From Hypsibius dujardini (lineage: Eukaryota; Tardigrada; Eutardigrada; Parachela; Hypsibiidae), in NCBI GenBank assembly GCA_001579985.1, contig LRSR01008821.1:1-64000 (forward strand): a stretch of DNA of 64,000 nt, read 5' to 3'. Numbering within the stretch: the stretch's first letter is position 1; every line of letters starts with the position of its first letter. The notes below the pieces were generated by a model, which was not told the DNA's origin, did not search any database, and saw only the letters and a list, made by a program, of their open reading frames with translations. Shown piece after piece: positions 35,954 through 46,880 of this stretch. Made by a program: the position numbers and the translations under genes.

Positions 35954-38900
35954 GAAACTCTTTGGATCATCCGTACCTGGTGCTATTCATCTCATCACGA
36001 CTGGAAAATGCAGCAGAGAGAGCCGCTCTCCGTGAAACGTGGGGCGTTCATGCCCAAAAATGCAATGTCCGAGTAATATTTGCTTTGGTCATCCCCAACG
36101 AGTATGACGACTTTATGATTGACACTGTCCGAGCAGAGAACGATATATACGGCGACCTACTCCACACGAGTTTGTTGATTGACTCCCACCACAACCAGTC
36201 GCAGCTGATTCTGACGTTTTTGGAATGGGGGGCAGTACATTGTCAGGGATCGAAATACATTGGCAAGGCCGAAGAAGACGTCTGGATCAACATGTTTGGC
36301 CTTCTAACTGTTCTTCAAGCTCTCGATCCATTCAAGGTACGCTAAGCAAGCTTAGCACCGCATTACTATACCAGCAGTTACTCATGCAATGTTGTGACTG
36401 ATTTAGGGGTGCATATTACCAGTGTACGTAAACATAATTTAAAATCTGATTGAGCTGAATTCATTAATTATAGATTAATCTGTGATGACTTTAAAATAAT
36501 TCTGGAGCTTATCTGATTCAAATGTAAGAAAAAATTTGAGTTTGAGATACAAAAGAAAACTTTTAAATTTCCCATTTTTACTTTAAAAAAATTGATTTAC
36601 AAAACAATCTAATGCTAGTGTCCTTCAAATGATCATATCTTCAATTTAATTCGGAATTGATTGAGATCAGTCGAAAACTAACGGAGACCGGAAATAGAAG
36701 TAGATAGACTGTACGTGACGTCACGGATTCACTTCAGTTCATCAACGGACGTTCTTTAGCCCGCCAAAAGTGCAGTGAAACCAGTGAACACAAGTTAGAC
36801 GGGGGTTCGGTTATTTACTCGTAGGGCAAAAACCCACCCTTGAAATTGTGGCAGTACAGTTCTCAACGTATGGTTCCGACTATTACGTTGACGACTCCGA
36901 TCTGAAACTCTACTCTGCTCCTCAGTATCGTATCAAAATTTATCTCATTTATCAAGGACAACTTACAAGTACGTATTCTGTTCGAGTCGACGGCTTCGAA
37001 CAGCAGCTCCGGTAACTCTGGAGTCGGTTCGGAGTCGGAGTTGACTAACCCACTGCCAAACATGCTAGGTTACGCCTTTTTAAGTAATATAGTTAGGAAA
37101 TTGCGCACAACTTGACTTGAAAAAAGGGTTGTAATATATTGCCTTCAGTTAGCAGTTACTTTAGATGCGACAGCTGACGAGCTTTGAAATATCAATTGAA
37201 TCGGTTACGTGCAAAATACTCTTCAAAGTAGACAAAATTATAGTAAAGAATCTTGATACATAATAGTACTTCACAACAACATCAATGAAATGGTAGATTT
37301 AGGCACTAATTTATATTCCGAGACAATGAGCTTCCAATACAAGATACAATTTAAAAATTGAACTGTATTTTGTTTTAAATTACATGCTGGTTTTCAGTCA
37401 TTTATAGTATGTTTTAAAATAAACAAGGAGAACAATGGGAGTCACTTTGCTCAAGCTGAAAATAAACGAAACACAGGGAGCTAATAAATCATTTGGTGTT
37501 AGTGATAGAACCTTTACGCTTATGCATACTGGCTGTTGCACTACCTTATGCGTAGCACAGCTAAAGGAAACCTCCTCCAGTTCGTGATCCGCCCACTGTC
37601 GGTTATCAGTTGACAAATTTTCTGCCTTGACTGAAAAAGCTCTAGTCGTGAAGCAAATCCTTCAGCTGCACTTTTTCTGCAACCTAGGATATGCTAGTCG
37701 GACACATCAGGACTGGATTAGTGGTCAACCGGCTTCCTGGAGAATTTTCGTCTCTCACACCGGAGGAGTTTCCCCAGAACATGTACCTCCCATTTCCAGA
37801 CGGACAATTGTACATTTTCCCTCGGGCTGTCGTGAGATTAGCCTTAAAAGCTTCTTATCGTTTGCCTGTCCAAACGAGAGTCGATTACTTGATCGTCAGC
37901 GAGATCCCGCAGCACCTTAATATGACGTTTGCTCACTTGCCGCAAAGATCAAACTTATCCGATCTCCAAGGATATCCGTGTGTAGGCAGCTTCCTCTTAA
38001 TTAACGCCGTTCCAGCCGGGGCAAAACGTGAAATTTACCACAATACCTGCATGACACGGCAGAATCAAACTTGTCCATCGGCTTTCGACATGTCACTCCA
38101 AATGCCCAGAATGTCCATGCAATCGTCCGTTTCAGGTTCCTCTCTCCTTGGAAATGTCTCGTCCCGATTGTCGAAGTTCTTATTGTCTTTGTCGGTCCAT
38201 CTCACCGTCCGCGCAACAGTCTATCTGTTCGTCAGGTTGTGTATCTAGCTGATTGCCGGTCTGGTTGTTTGACTCCTTCTCTGTTTGTCACCAAAGGGGC
38301 ATGTTTGTTGGTATTGTTCTTCAAGGTATATGTCTTTGTACAGGCACGGATCAAGATGCTGAGATGAAAATGTGTAAACGGGCATTGCATAATCCCAATG
38401 TTGCGTTTCGTTTAAAGTTGCGCGCACGATGTCGTCAGAGTGCTGCTGCGGATGAAAAGTTGATTTCTTCAGAGAAAAGGTCACCGGAATTGTTCCTTAC
38501 CCATGACATGAAGCAGTCTGTTGGATTAGGAAATTTTTTGTTTATGGTAGCATCACTGCTCGGCTTGGCATACACCAGCGGACGAATACGTTGGTATTAG
38601 TATTAATGGATAATGTCCCTTACGTTTAAGTAAAGCACTTAATTGCTTTTCGGCCTTACAGGAGAAGTGACGTTGAGTTAATCTATATAAGCATTGTGAC
38701 ACAATTTGGAAAATAATTTATTCTAAAAATAAACGTCTCTAATCTCATTTCATATTAGCTTCAACAAATTCTAAACGTTTCTATTTACAAATAAATATAA
38801 TATTTATGCTATTGATTTTTTGAATGAATATTCTTGACGCTGAGTTTAAAAAATATTCTGAAATTTATCCATTCCATACTTTCAGGTTGGACGGTAACAT

Positions 38901-40615
38901 TTTTTAATTATCGTTATGAATTGAAATACGACTTAAAAAATAATGCACAAATTATTCGTATCATCAAATTTTGATCAGAATTTGGAATTCATATTTCGTT
39001 AACGTAATAACATAACTCTTTGCAGCTTACTTGGACGTCGTAAACAACAGTCACACCCCCTACTTTGCTGCAAAATTCCCTATGTTGACCGATTTGACCA
39101 CCGAACAACAGGCTGTCCTCCTCACACCAGATCTCGTCGTACGAGTTGCACCGTTCCATTGGGGAAAATTTGACCGAACTCTAGGAGCAAGGCTAAATCG
39201 CATTCAGCCACACGCACCCATCTCATTCCAACTGACCGAGTACATGCAGTCGTGGCGATACTTTCACCACATTCGACCTCAGATCCTGCGGCAATTCACC
39301 TTCTCCCGCGATGTCTATGACCAAGCCCTGCGCACTATCGAGTCGGCCATAGAGATCCATCCCAATGCGACCACCGCCATTGGAGTGCACGTCCGTCGTG
39401 GAGATATACTAACCGAGGAGTCGCAAACGTATGATTAGACATGGCTCAAACAGAAAACTAGGCAAATACTAATTAGTAAATTACATTTTCCTATTTTGTT
39501 TCTATTATAATTTTGTTGTTTTAACTAAACGGTAAGCTTTAAGGTTTAGCTGTAGTTCAATCAATAGACTAAAGTATTTTTTTCTTCTTCTTTTTTTCCT
39601 ACTTAAATCTTCAGTACGAGGAGGGTTTTCTATTTCCAGCCAACTCTTTTGGGTCGTAGGTCTAGGTACTTAGAAATCCCTATATATTGAGATTTTCCCG
39701 TACATTCGAATAACTTTTCTAGACACTATCCCACTCCAAATTCAATTTTTATTCGATTCACTTCATTAAGAAATTTTCTGGAAATTGTGGAGCTGAGTAA
39801 TGTGCATGATGTCAAAGAGAACAGGGTATACTAGCGCAGCTCTAAAAAGTTAACAAAAACTTTACCCCGATCAAGAAAAGTATCTAACCGATGCCCATTC
39901 AATTACAACTTATTGTGGGCGGGATAGTGTCCAGCAAAATACATTTGAATGTATACGAAAGGTTCCATGATATTAGAATGCGAAGTTGCCGAACTAAGAA
40001 CCATCAAAGGATGGCTAAAAAGAGAGTTCCCTCCTGGCACAACTGGCAGCAGAACGCGCTGCGGTTTGGTTTTTGCCTACAACTTGTTTGTATGCGAACG
40101 CCTATTCAAGGAGACGCGTTTTTGTTGTTTACTTCTTTCCGGAGTTAAACATTATAACAGTTAATCGTGAAATACATTATTCTCTTTTTCGTTCATGTTT
40201 TATAAGTGTATTATTTTAATTTCGAAATCTTTTCCTTAGCTACGGCTTCACCGCCGCATCAGACTCATATCTTCTTCATCTCGTACAAAACCTGTCGATA
40301 ACATACCGACCGGCGGTGGTGTTTGTCGTGTCCAATGACCAACCGTATTGTCAAGGGTTGCTAGAGGGGTCATCCGTCTTTTCCAATGTTGTCTTCGTGG
40401 ATGGAAATTCTCCGGCTGCGGATATGGCGCTGTTGACGTTGATGGATCATCTAATCCTCACTGTCGGTTCTTTCAGCTGGTGGAGCGCCTACCTCAGTGA
40501 TGCGAAAGATATCTACTATTACGAGCGCTGGCCTGCAGAGGGAACTATCATGGCACAAGGATTTAGCCGGAGAGACTACATTCCACCCTCCTGGAAGCCA
40601 TTGGGTGATGTGTGA
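35954..40615 (+). CDS. Predicted GT31-GT11 fusion: beta-1,3-galactosyltransferase-like plus alpha-1,2-fucosyltransferase-like domains
   Basis: Five exons join in phase: 35954-36336, 37688-38135, 38344-38589, 39026-39428 and 40240-40615. The first two encode a GT31 domain: PYLVLFISSR, ALRETWGVHA, then YIGKAEEDVW where GT31 enzymes have K-x-DDD-V-F, then LTPEEFPQNMYLPF..LYIFPRAVV, matching the YPpYxSGxxYVLS block. The last three encode GT11: SVGLGNFLFMVASLLGLA, GVHVRRGD and VGSFSWWSAYLSDAKDIYYY. The bridge is a 208-base intron, TCAG|GTTCCT to ctttgtacag, joining as GGC; GT31 and GT11 share no stop codon. The join at 38589/39026 gives GRIPYLDV, as expected for GT11. The start is unsolved. A 10-base exon ATGATTGCCG at 35847 fits the phase but brings no membrane anchor. 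Exons and domains are firm. The single-transcript claim rests on the weak 38136 donor. Two adjacent genes is the alternative. Confidence 0.7.
36337..37687 (+). other. Intron of the GT31-GT11 gene with repeat debris
   Basis: It holds a half copy of the TACTGTACTG MITE type (36830-36860, AACCCACCCTTGAAATTGTG then GCAGTACAGT) and a stretch rich in GGAGTC/GACTCC words (36880-37050). No coding sequence was recognised. Confidence 0.5.
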
Positions 40616-43155
40616 AACATGTGATGAGAATATGCTGCCTTCGTTACATTTGTATGCGTTTTTATACTTCGAGTGAATTAGATGGAACAAAAATGTTATG
40701 AAATTGCGATTTAGCTGATTTTTTTAGTTCAAGGAGCGTTTAATATATAAAAAACTAAATATACCATCATGTGATCCGTCGGTACTGACCAAACACAGTT
40801 CAAATACAAAGTATGTATCAATACAAATACAAAACAACAATCTGGTACAAAACGAGTACGAGCGCTGTGGGTATTTTATCAATGGAATATTGCAATTTAC
40901 AAGCGGAACAACAAAAAGACATTATAGCTCCAATAAACAAATTCCGACGGCATAATATGCTGAACGAATAATATAATATAATCTATCAGAAATTGCTGAG
41001 GGTTGATGAAATGCTATTTATTTGCCAGTGTTGATTGCATGTGTCGAATGCATCAGACAATGGTGGAAGCTTATTTTTAATTCATATTGTGATGAATGTA
41101 CTCCAATATTAAATATTTGGGGTCACGAACCCGTATGGATAATTTTATATTATGCACTAGTACTACACAATGAGAATGGAATGTCTGGCAGACTAAGTTC
41201 GAACCCCATTGCTTGAGAAAATAAAGTACATCTAACTAGGTCGGATAAGGATGGAGTCGGTCCGGGTACGTACCGGTAGTTGTTCCTCTTGGTTTAATGT
41301 GTTCACAAGTAAGTACAGACTTGGGACAACCATGGAATGGGGAAAATGCCAGTATTGAAAAGCTTTGAAAATCAACCACTAGATCTAGAGAAAATTAAAA
41401 CCAGCTTGGCTGTTGGCTGATATTTTTATCTTGTTTTCCTACCGCACAAATTTCGCAAAATTGGATCTAACCGGATGCGTTCAACTTCGGTTGGGGGATA
41501 CTTAATTATATTTCACGTTATAATGTGAAGTAAATTACTGTCCCCGTCCAACTCGTTATACAACCCAAGAATGCTATTCTTATAAAAGGTTTTCAAAAGC
41601 AAATGATCTAAGAGATTTGCAGCAATTTCTATTGAATGTGAAAGAAAATAAACGGATTAGATGGCCGTCTTACCAAGGATGGAACTGAAGGGGTACTGGA
41701 TGACTATACCTGAAAACCTTTAGTAGCGATTCCTTTTCTGCTTACGTTGTCATTCAATGCTATCCAATTTATTAATAAATTGTTTGCCCAATTTCTATTG
41801 TTGAGTGTATTATTATTATATGAATATTTCCTTGGGGAAGAATATCAAATTTAGCATAATTGATTTCAAAATTGGAGAAAAAGTTATTCCACGGATGCTG
41901 TAAAGCGAAATTTCTGATATCCGAGTTGTTACGGGGAATCCGTTGTTATCCGTTACGGGGAAACTCAAGTATATGTTTTGGATCATTGTAACACTAGATG
42001 CAAAGGTTATAGTGAATGGATTGTTGTTGTGGATGTGAATGAATTTATTCGCTCCCCACTTAACATGACATTATGGGAATAAATCGACAGTAAAAGATAT
42101 CTTACTGAGATAACTCCTCGTCGCCCCGCTAGCAAGGCTCTATCCCAATTCTACTTTGTGATTGCTGCTCGATATGGAACATCAGGCTTGGAACATGATT
42201 TTCAAGGCAAAATTAACTTCAATCCATTTTTGGATAATTCATTCTCGGTCAAAGCAAACCTAGGAAGTAATTCAACCAAACAAAGGAAACAGTTTCCGCT
42301 GATCATTGCGCTAAAATCTAAGCGAGCACCCCAAAGTAACATGGACAAGGATTTCCTGGAGCGATATAACCAGACATGTTAATATCACGCCGACTACAGT
42401 AACTGTATCCACGGTCTTGGCAAGACCATTTGGAAGCCGGAGCATTGTGGCATGGCAAATGTACATCAATGCAAAGTTGGACTGGTCGGAATTAGTTACA
42501 CACCTCTAGTCACTGCATTGAGGCAATATCATTACGCTTTCAAAACGTGGAAACGGGTGGAGAATTTGGTAGATTTCATGAAGGCATTCAAGTACCTGCA
42601 ATGACTAATTTCGATAAGAACTGGTTTTCTAGTTGCTACAATCCTATGCCTGAAGAGGTGGTAGAAAAAGTTTGCCAGGCTCTTGAAAGATATTCTTCGT
42701 AATTCTGAAATAGCTGTTTTGCAGACTTACGGAGAGTCCGACGATTTTGACGTTTTGCCACAAAAGCAGTCCAGTTAATGATGCTGGATACGGAGACCAT
42801 ACAAAAACTATTTGGATGGTGGCAATTTGAATTATTTATGTTAATATGCTTGAATGCGATTTGTGAAATATTATACACACGTGGCAGCAATCTTGTCAGG
42901 ACCGAGTTCGAACCGGCATGCTTCTTACTAATGCCGTATTATGGTGTGAAACTTAATTTGCCTGGTAGAAACTTCAAACGTTTCTTGCTGTTGCGATGCT
43001 TACATTTAGCGCTGAACCGCATGGCGCAGTTATAACAACTGACTACGCAACTGGCAGTGTAAATTATCACACTTGAATATATTGATAGCTAGATGTGAAT
43101 TAAGATCCATATTTTACTATGGTCATGCTCTTGAAATATATACTAGGGTAACATC
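40616..43155. other. Intergenic, no gene recognised
   Basis: A set of adjoining broken frames runs through 42158-42780 with some protein-like composition, but I could not match them to a family. They may be the remains of a gene or an element. Confidence 0.35.
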
Positions 43156-44091
43156 ATGCTAGGTGCGCGATCTGGGAGCATCCTTTTCAAGGAACCATTA
43201 AAAACTGGCGTTATTGTTTTGATTTGTTTAGCAATCATTTATTGCCTTATAAGTGTTCACGACTGGGCTGAAAATCGAAAGAATTCGGAAGAGGATTTAC
43301 TCCACACCGATGCAACGGAAAAGTTTATAGTGCATTACGTACTTTTTCACAACAATCTGAATCCCATGTCGAGTAATGTGACATTCATGGAGTGTATTAG
43401 CATTTTATCTGTCATAAAGGAATTGCGGCCGGACGCCATTTACCTTCACACAAATGTACCCGAATTCTGGCCATTTGAGCCTTGCCGACCCTACATCTCT
43501 GACACGAGTTGGACTAATCTCCAAGTTATGCATAAATCAAGACGACATGTAATTGATGGAAAACGAATATACTATAACGAACACGAGGCAGATATCGCAA
43601 AGATGGAAATTTTGTTGGAGTACGGAGGATTTGCACTCGATTTTGATGTGTACATAATTAATGGAGACAAAATAAAAAGTCTTTGGAAAAAGCACGCCTG
43701 CATCATCTGTTACGATGTTTTTGACGAGTTTTTGAACACGGGCTTTTTGGGCTGTCATAGGGGAGCTCAATTTCCAGAGTTGATTCTTACAGAGTCATAT
43801 TTTAAAAAGTACGAAATTGGAAACTGGCTGTACAACAGCGGCGTAATGTCCTATGAAATTCATATCGCATATCCTGGAGTTGTGCATCCAGTTTCAGGTG
43901 TTTGTGATGTGGATAGGAACACCATTCTCCGGAAACATAATCTTCTGTATAATTGGCCCGAGCAACTCGCTTACCACTCCACATTTCATGATCCAACATT
44001 TACCAACGCCACTCTCGAAAAATTGAACTCAACATTTGCCGAAATTCTAAGATCAATAATGTTTTCTACCGGAACAGGTCTACCAACGTGA
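43156..44091 (+). CDS. GT32-like glycosyltransferase, type II membrane protein (single exon)
   Basis: The 311-residue product starts at ATG 43156. It has a short cytoplasmic tail, one membrane segment at about residues 17-33 (TGVIVLICLAIIYCLIS), and then a lumenal body. Residues 143-170 show the sugar-binding DXD block of the GT32/Gly_transf_sug fold: HEADIAKMEILLEYGGFALDFDVYI. This compares with the usual [S/A]D-x-x-R-x-x-x-L-x-x-x-GG-x-Y-x-D-x-D. An N-x-G-x-[FL] block (FLNTGFLGCHRG) and YNSGVMSYE follow, with Cys residues and NxT sites fitting a Golgi enzyme. The frame is intact and no intron is needed. A positive residue one turn after ADIAK is Lys rather than Arg. Donor and acceptor sugars cannot be told. 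It lies 2.5 kb after the GT31-GT11 gene. Confidence 0.75.
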   Translation: MLGARSGSILFKEPLKTGVIVLICLAIIYCLISVHDWAENRKNSEEDLLHTDATEKFIVHYVLFHNNLNPMSSNVTFMECISILSVIKELRPDAIYLHTNVPEFWPFEPCRPYISDTSWTNLQVMHKSRRHVIDGKRIYYNEHEADIAKMEILLEYGGFALDFDVYIINGDKIKSLWKKHACIICYDVFDEFLNTGFLGCHRGAQFPELILTESYFKKYEIGNWLYNSGVMSYEIHIAYPGVVHPVSGVCDVDRNTILRKHNLLYNWPEQLAYHSTFHDPTFTNATLEKLNSTFAEILRSIMFSTGTGLPT

Positions 44092-44566
44092 CCAATTATA
44101 TCGCAATTTATTTTTGCCTCCACCCAAAAAAATGTTTGAAGAATTTGACGTTTTGCCATCGCTAACTACTTTATTTGTACGTTGGAGCTCTTTTGTTGCA
44201 GTTTCAAAACCTAGTAAGAGTTTAAGTACGTCTAGAATTCTGACTGAACAAAATTTCAGTTTTAAGAATTTTTTTAGGAACATTTAAGTCCCTCTTATTT
44301 TGGAACAAAGATATCACTCCCCTTGCGCAAATTGGTCCAATAATTAATCCGCTTTATGACCATGCAAGCAATACTGAGCATTGACTGTGCAGATACAGAG
44401 ACAGAGAGTAGATTTTACGGTAAAATTGCATGCGCAGAATTATGAAATTAAAATTACAATAGTTAAAACGACGTGATCTTAGTGCAAAAAATGCCTACTT
44501 TCACTTTGAATTAAATATCAGGGAGGGTTCTCCAGATCTCAAACAGCTACAAACAGCTACTAACAG
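44092..44566. other. Intergenic, nothing recognised
   Basis: AT-rich spacer between the GT32-like gene and the microsatellite. Confidence 0.5.
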
Positions 44567-45157
44567 TCAGAGACACAGAATCATAGAAAGATAGACAGCC
44601 AAGCAGATGAGAAAATAAGCGACGCAGATAAACACACACAGTAATCTAGGTAGACAACTAGATATATAGACAAGACAGGAATGCAAACAAACACGTCGCT
44701 CGCTAAAAACACAGGAAGACAAGCACGTGACCGCAAAATTTGTAACCAACAAACACGCAACCAGGGATGCAGGACGCAAGAAAAACATACAGGCGCACAA
44801 AGACAAAAACATGCCGGCAGATTGACCAGTCAGGCAGACACACTGATAGACAGGCAACAGACAGACATACAAGATAAGCAGACACGCAGACAGAGAGACA
44901 GATAGAAAAACAGAGAAACAGAGACAGAGAGACAGAAAGGCAGAAAAACAAATAGAAAAACAGAAACAGACAGACAGAAAGTAATATAGACAGATAGACT
45001 CACAAAAAGGCAAGAAACCAGACAGAAAGATAAACAAATGGACAGACAGACAAAAAAAAACGGACAAGCAGACAGACAGACATCCAGATACCCAAACAAA
45101 CAACCAGACAAATACATTCAGAAACAGATAAAAAGCCATACAGACAAACAACAAGCA

Positions 45158-45210
<53 letters not shown>

Positions 45211-45320
45211 AACAGACAGACAGCCAGACAGACGTACCGACGGACGCATAGAGACACAGACAACTAGATAGACACATACACAGCCAGATAGACACACAAA
45301 CGGACACGTAGACACACAGA
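44567..45320. repeat. CAGA/ACAG tetranucleotide microsatellite
   Basis: Degenerate at the edges and nearly pure CAGA at about 45155-45205. It forces long Cys/Leu/Ser/Val frames on the minus strand (up to 279 codons) and Asp/Arg/Gln/Thr frames on the plus strand. These are by-products of the repeat. Confidence 0.9.
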
Positions 45321-46880
45321 AAAATGTAACAGACCAGGATTAAGGCATTGTAATATGAGATTGTAATAATAATTTTAAATATCTGGTTCCCAGCTGCGTT
45401 GTTCAAATTTTGAGTGTCAGGTCTGGTTTAGTTTGTCAAGATTGCTCACGTCCCGTGTTACGGGAGAACTTTGTATGAACTTCACTTACAATGACAAGTT
45501 CATGTCGGCCAGACAGGGTTTTGACAAATATTGGGAGACCAAATTATTAGGGTACAAAATAAAATCCCAAACTGTCCTTCATTAAGAAAACATTGTCACT
45601 TCTGACTTCTGAAAATGTGCCTTTAGTACACACTTTAGCGTGATGTCAATCATGTCTTTGATGAAGAACCGTTTATCCCAAGTGGTGATGCAGTTGACTT
45701 TTTTCCTGGACTCGCTGCTCGAAGGAGTAAATGAAGTACTGTCAGCAATTGAAAGAGTTCTTTATCCTGTAGAATTCTTGGGAAGAATCCCCGGTTGGTC
45801 ATTTTGCAAAAGAGAAATCAGTCAAACTTAAAATTTTTTTTTCTGCGATATATCTTTTTGTATGGATATGTTTTTAAGGGGCGAGATTTAATGAAGTGAT
45901 TTTGGACCAATAAGATTTAAAAGAGAATCAGACCAGAGAGACCATGAGTTGTCCGTCGTATCTCAACTTTTCCGCCAATAGGGATTTTAGACCAATTAAA
46001 TTAAATTTTATGTGTAAGATTCTTTAGCATATGCCATTCCGTTTTGTTTATTTGATTCGTTGTGTAACTTCCATGCACGTATTTAAGTATTAGAGAAGGT
46101 TGAAGGAGTGTAAAGCCTTTATTTAAAGCCGTAAAGAAACGGCCTTTATTGATTTCTTTCCAGGTTTTCTTCCTCCTTCTTTTCTGGGTCGGCACTAAAA
46201 GCCATATAAATACGGCAGAAGACGTGGAATAAAGGGTCATTACATTCACTCCGTTTTGATCAATAATATTCCAAATACTCTAGGATTGTTCCCTCTCGTT
46301 TTGCCTTGCCTGACTATGACGTTGGGTCGAACACATTCCACAATGTAGGAAGTCCTACAATTTGGTTCCTACAGTTTGGAAAACCGATTCCTCCAGCGTC
46401 TGCAGCGCAAGGGGAATAAGTAGCAACACCAGCGACCGAATTTGACGTCAACAACGACACAAACAAAAGCCAAACCAACCGGAAGAAAGAAGGAGGCACA
46501 ACTGGACAGACAGGTGGCAACTGCACCAGTAGCCAGCAGCAAGCAACCGGACTAGAAGCAGGAAACGTCACTGGCTAAATAGCTACAACTGGACAGGCAA
46601 GTGAAGCACCACACCAGTAGGCAGAAAAGAAAAAGGAGAGTGGAAAAGAATCAAGGAATGACGCTCAGAAAAATGATCATAGATAAGAACATGCTCAAAT
46701 AGAGCGAATAAAATGTATGTCGAATAACGAAGAAAACCTGGTCAGGGGTACAAGGTCAGAAGGATCAGTTCAAACTGACCTTTCAAAGTATCCACAGGAG
46801 AGAAAAAAGCGAAGCAAACAAGTAGAACCAGTAGCCGAAGCAGAAGAAGGTATTGAACAACAAGGAGAAATTGAGAATTA
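45321..46880. other. Flank of the gypsy fossil, possible 5' LTR remnant
   Basis: At 46190-46245 the sequence has a TATA-like CATATAAATA and an AATAAA about 30 bases later, as in an LTR promoter/poly(A) region. No matching copy was found at the 3' side, so this is a guess. No host gene was recognised. Confidence 0.25.

Noticed and set aside
38071-38367. Open frame overlapping the GT31-GT11 bridge
   Set aside because: It is mostly the 208-base intron read through in another frame, and has no GT motifs.
39891-40164. Overlapping open frames in the last intron of the fusion gene
   Set aside because: They have no GT11 similarity. The exon borders at 39428 and 40240 join cleanly without them.
45155-45205. 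Regular short repeats that could suggest a CRISPR-like array
   Set aside because: The unit is a 4-base tandem repeat with no spacers, and the genome is eukaryotic.
44567-45406. 279-codon minus-strand open frame rich in Cys, Leu, Ser and Val
   Set aside because: It is the translation of a CAGA microsatellite. All frames across the tract are open for the same reason.
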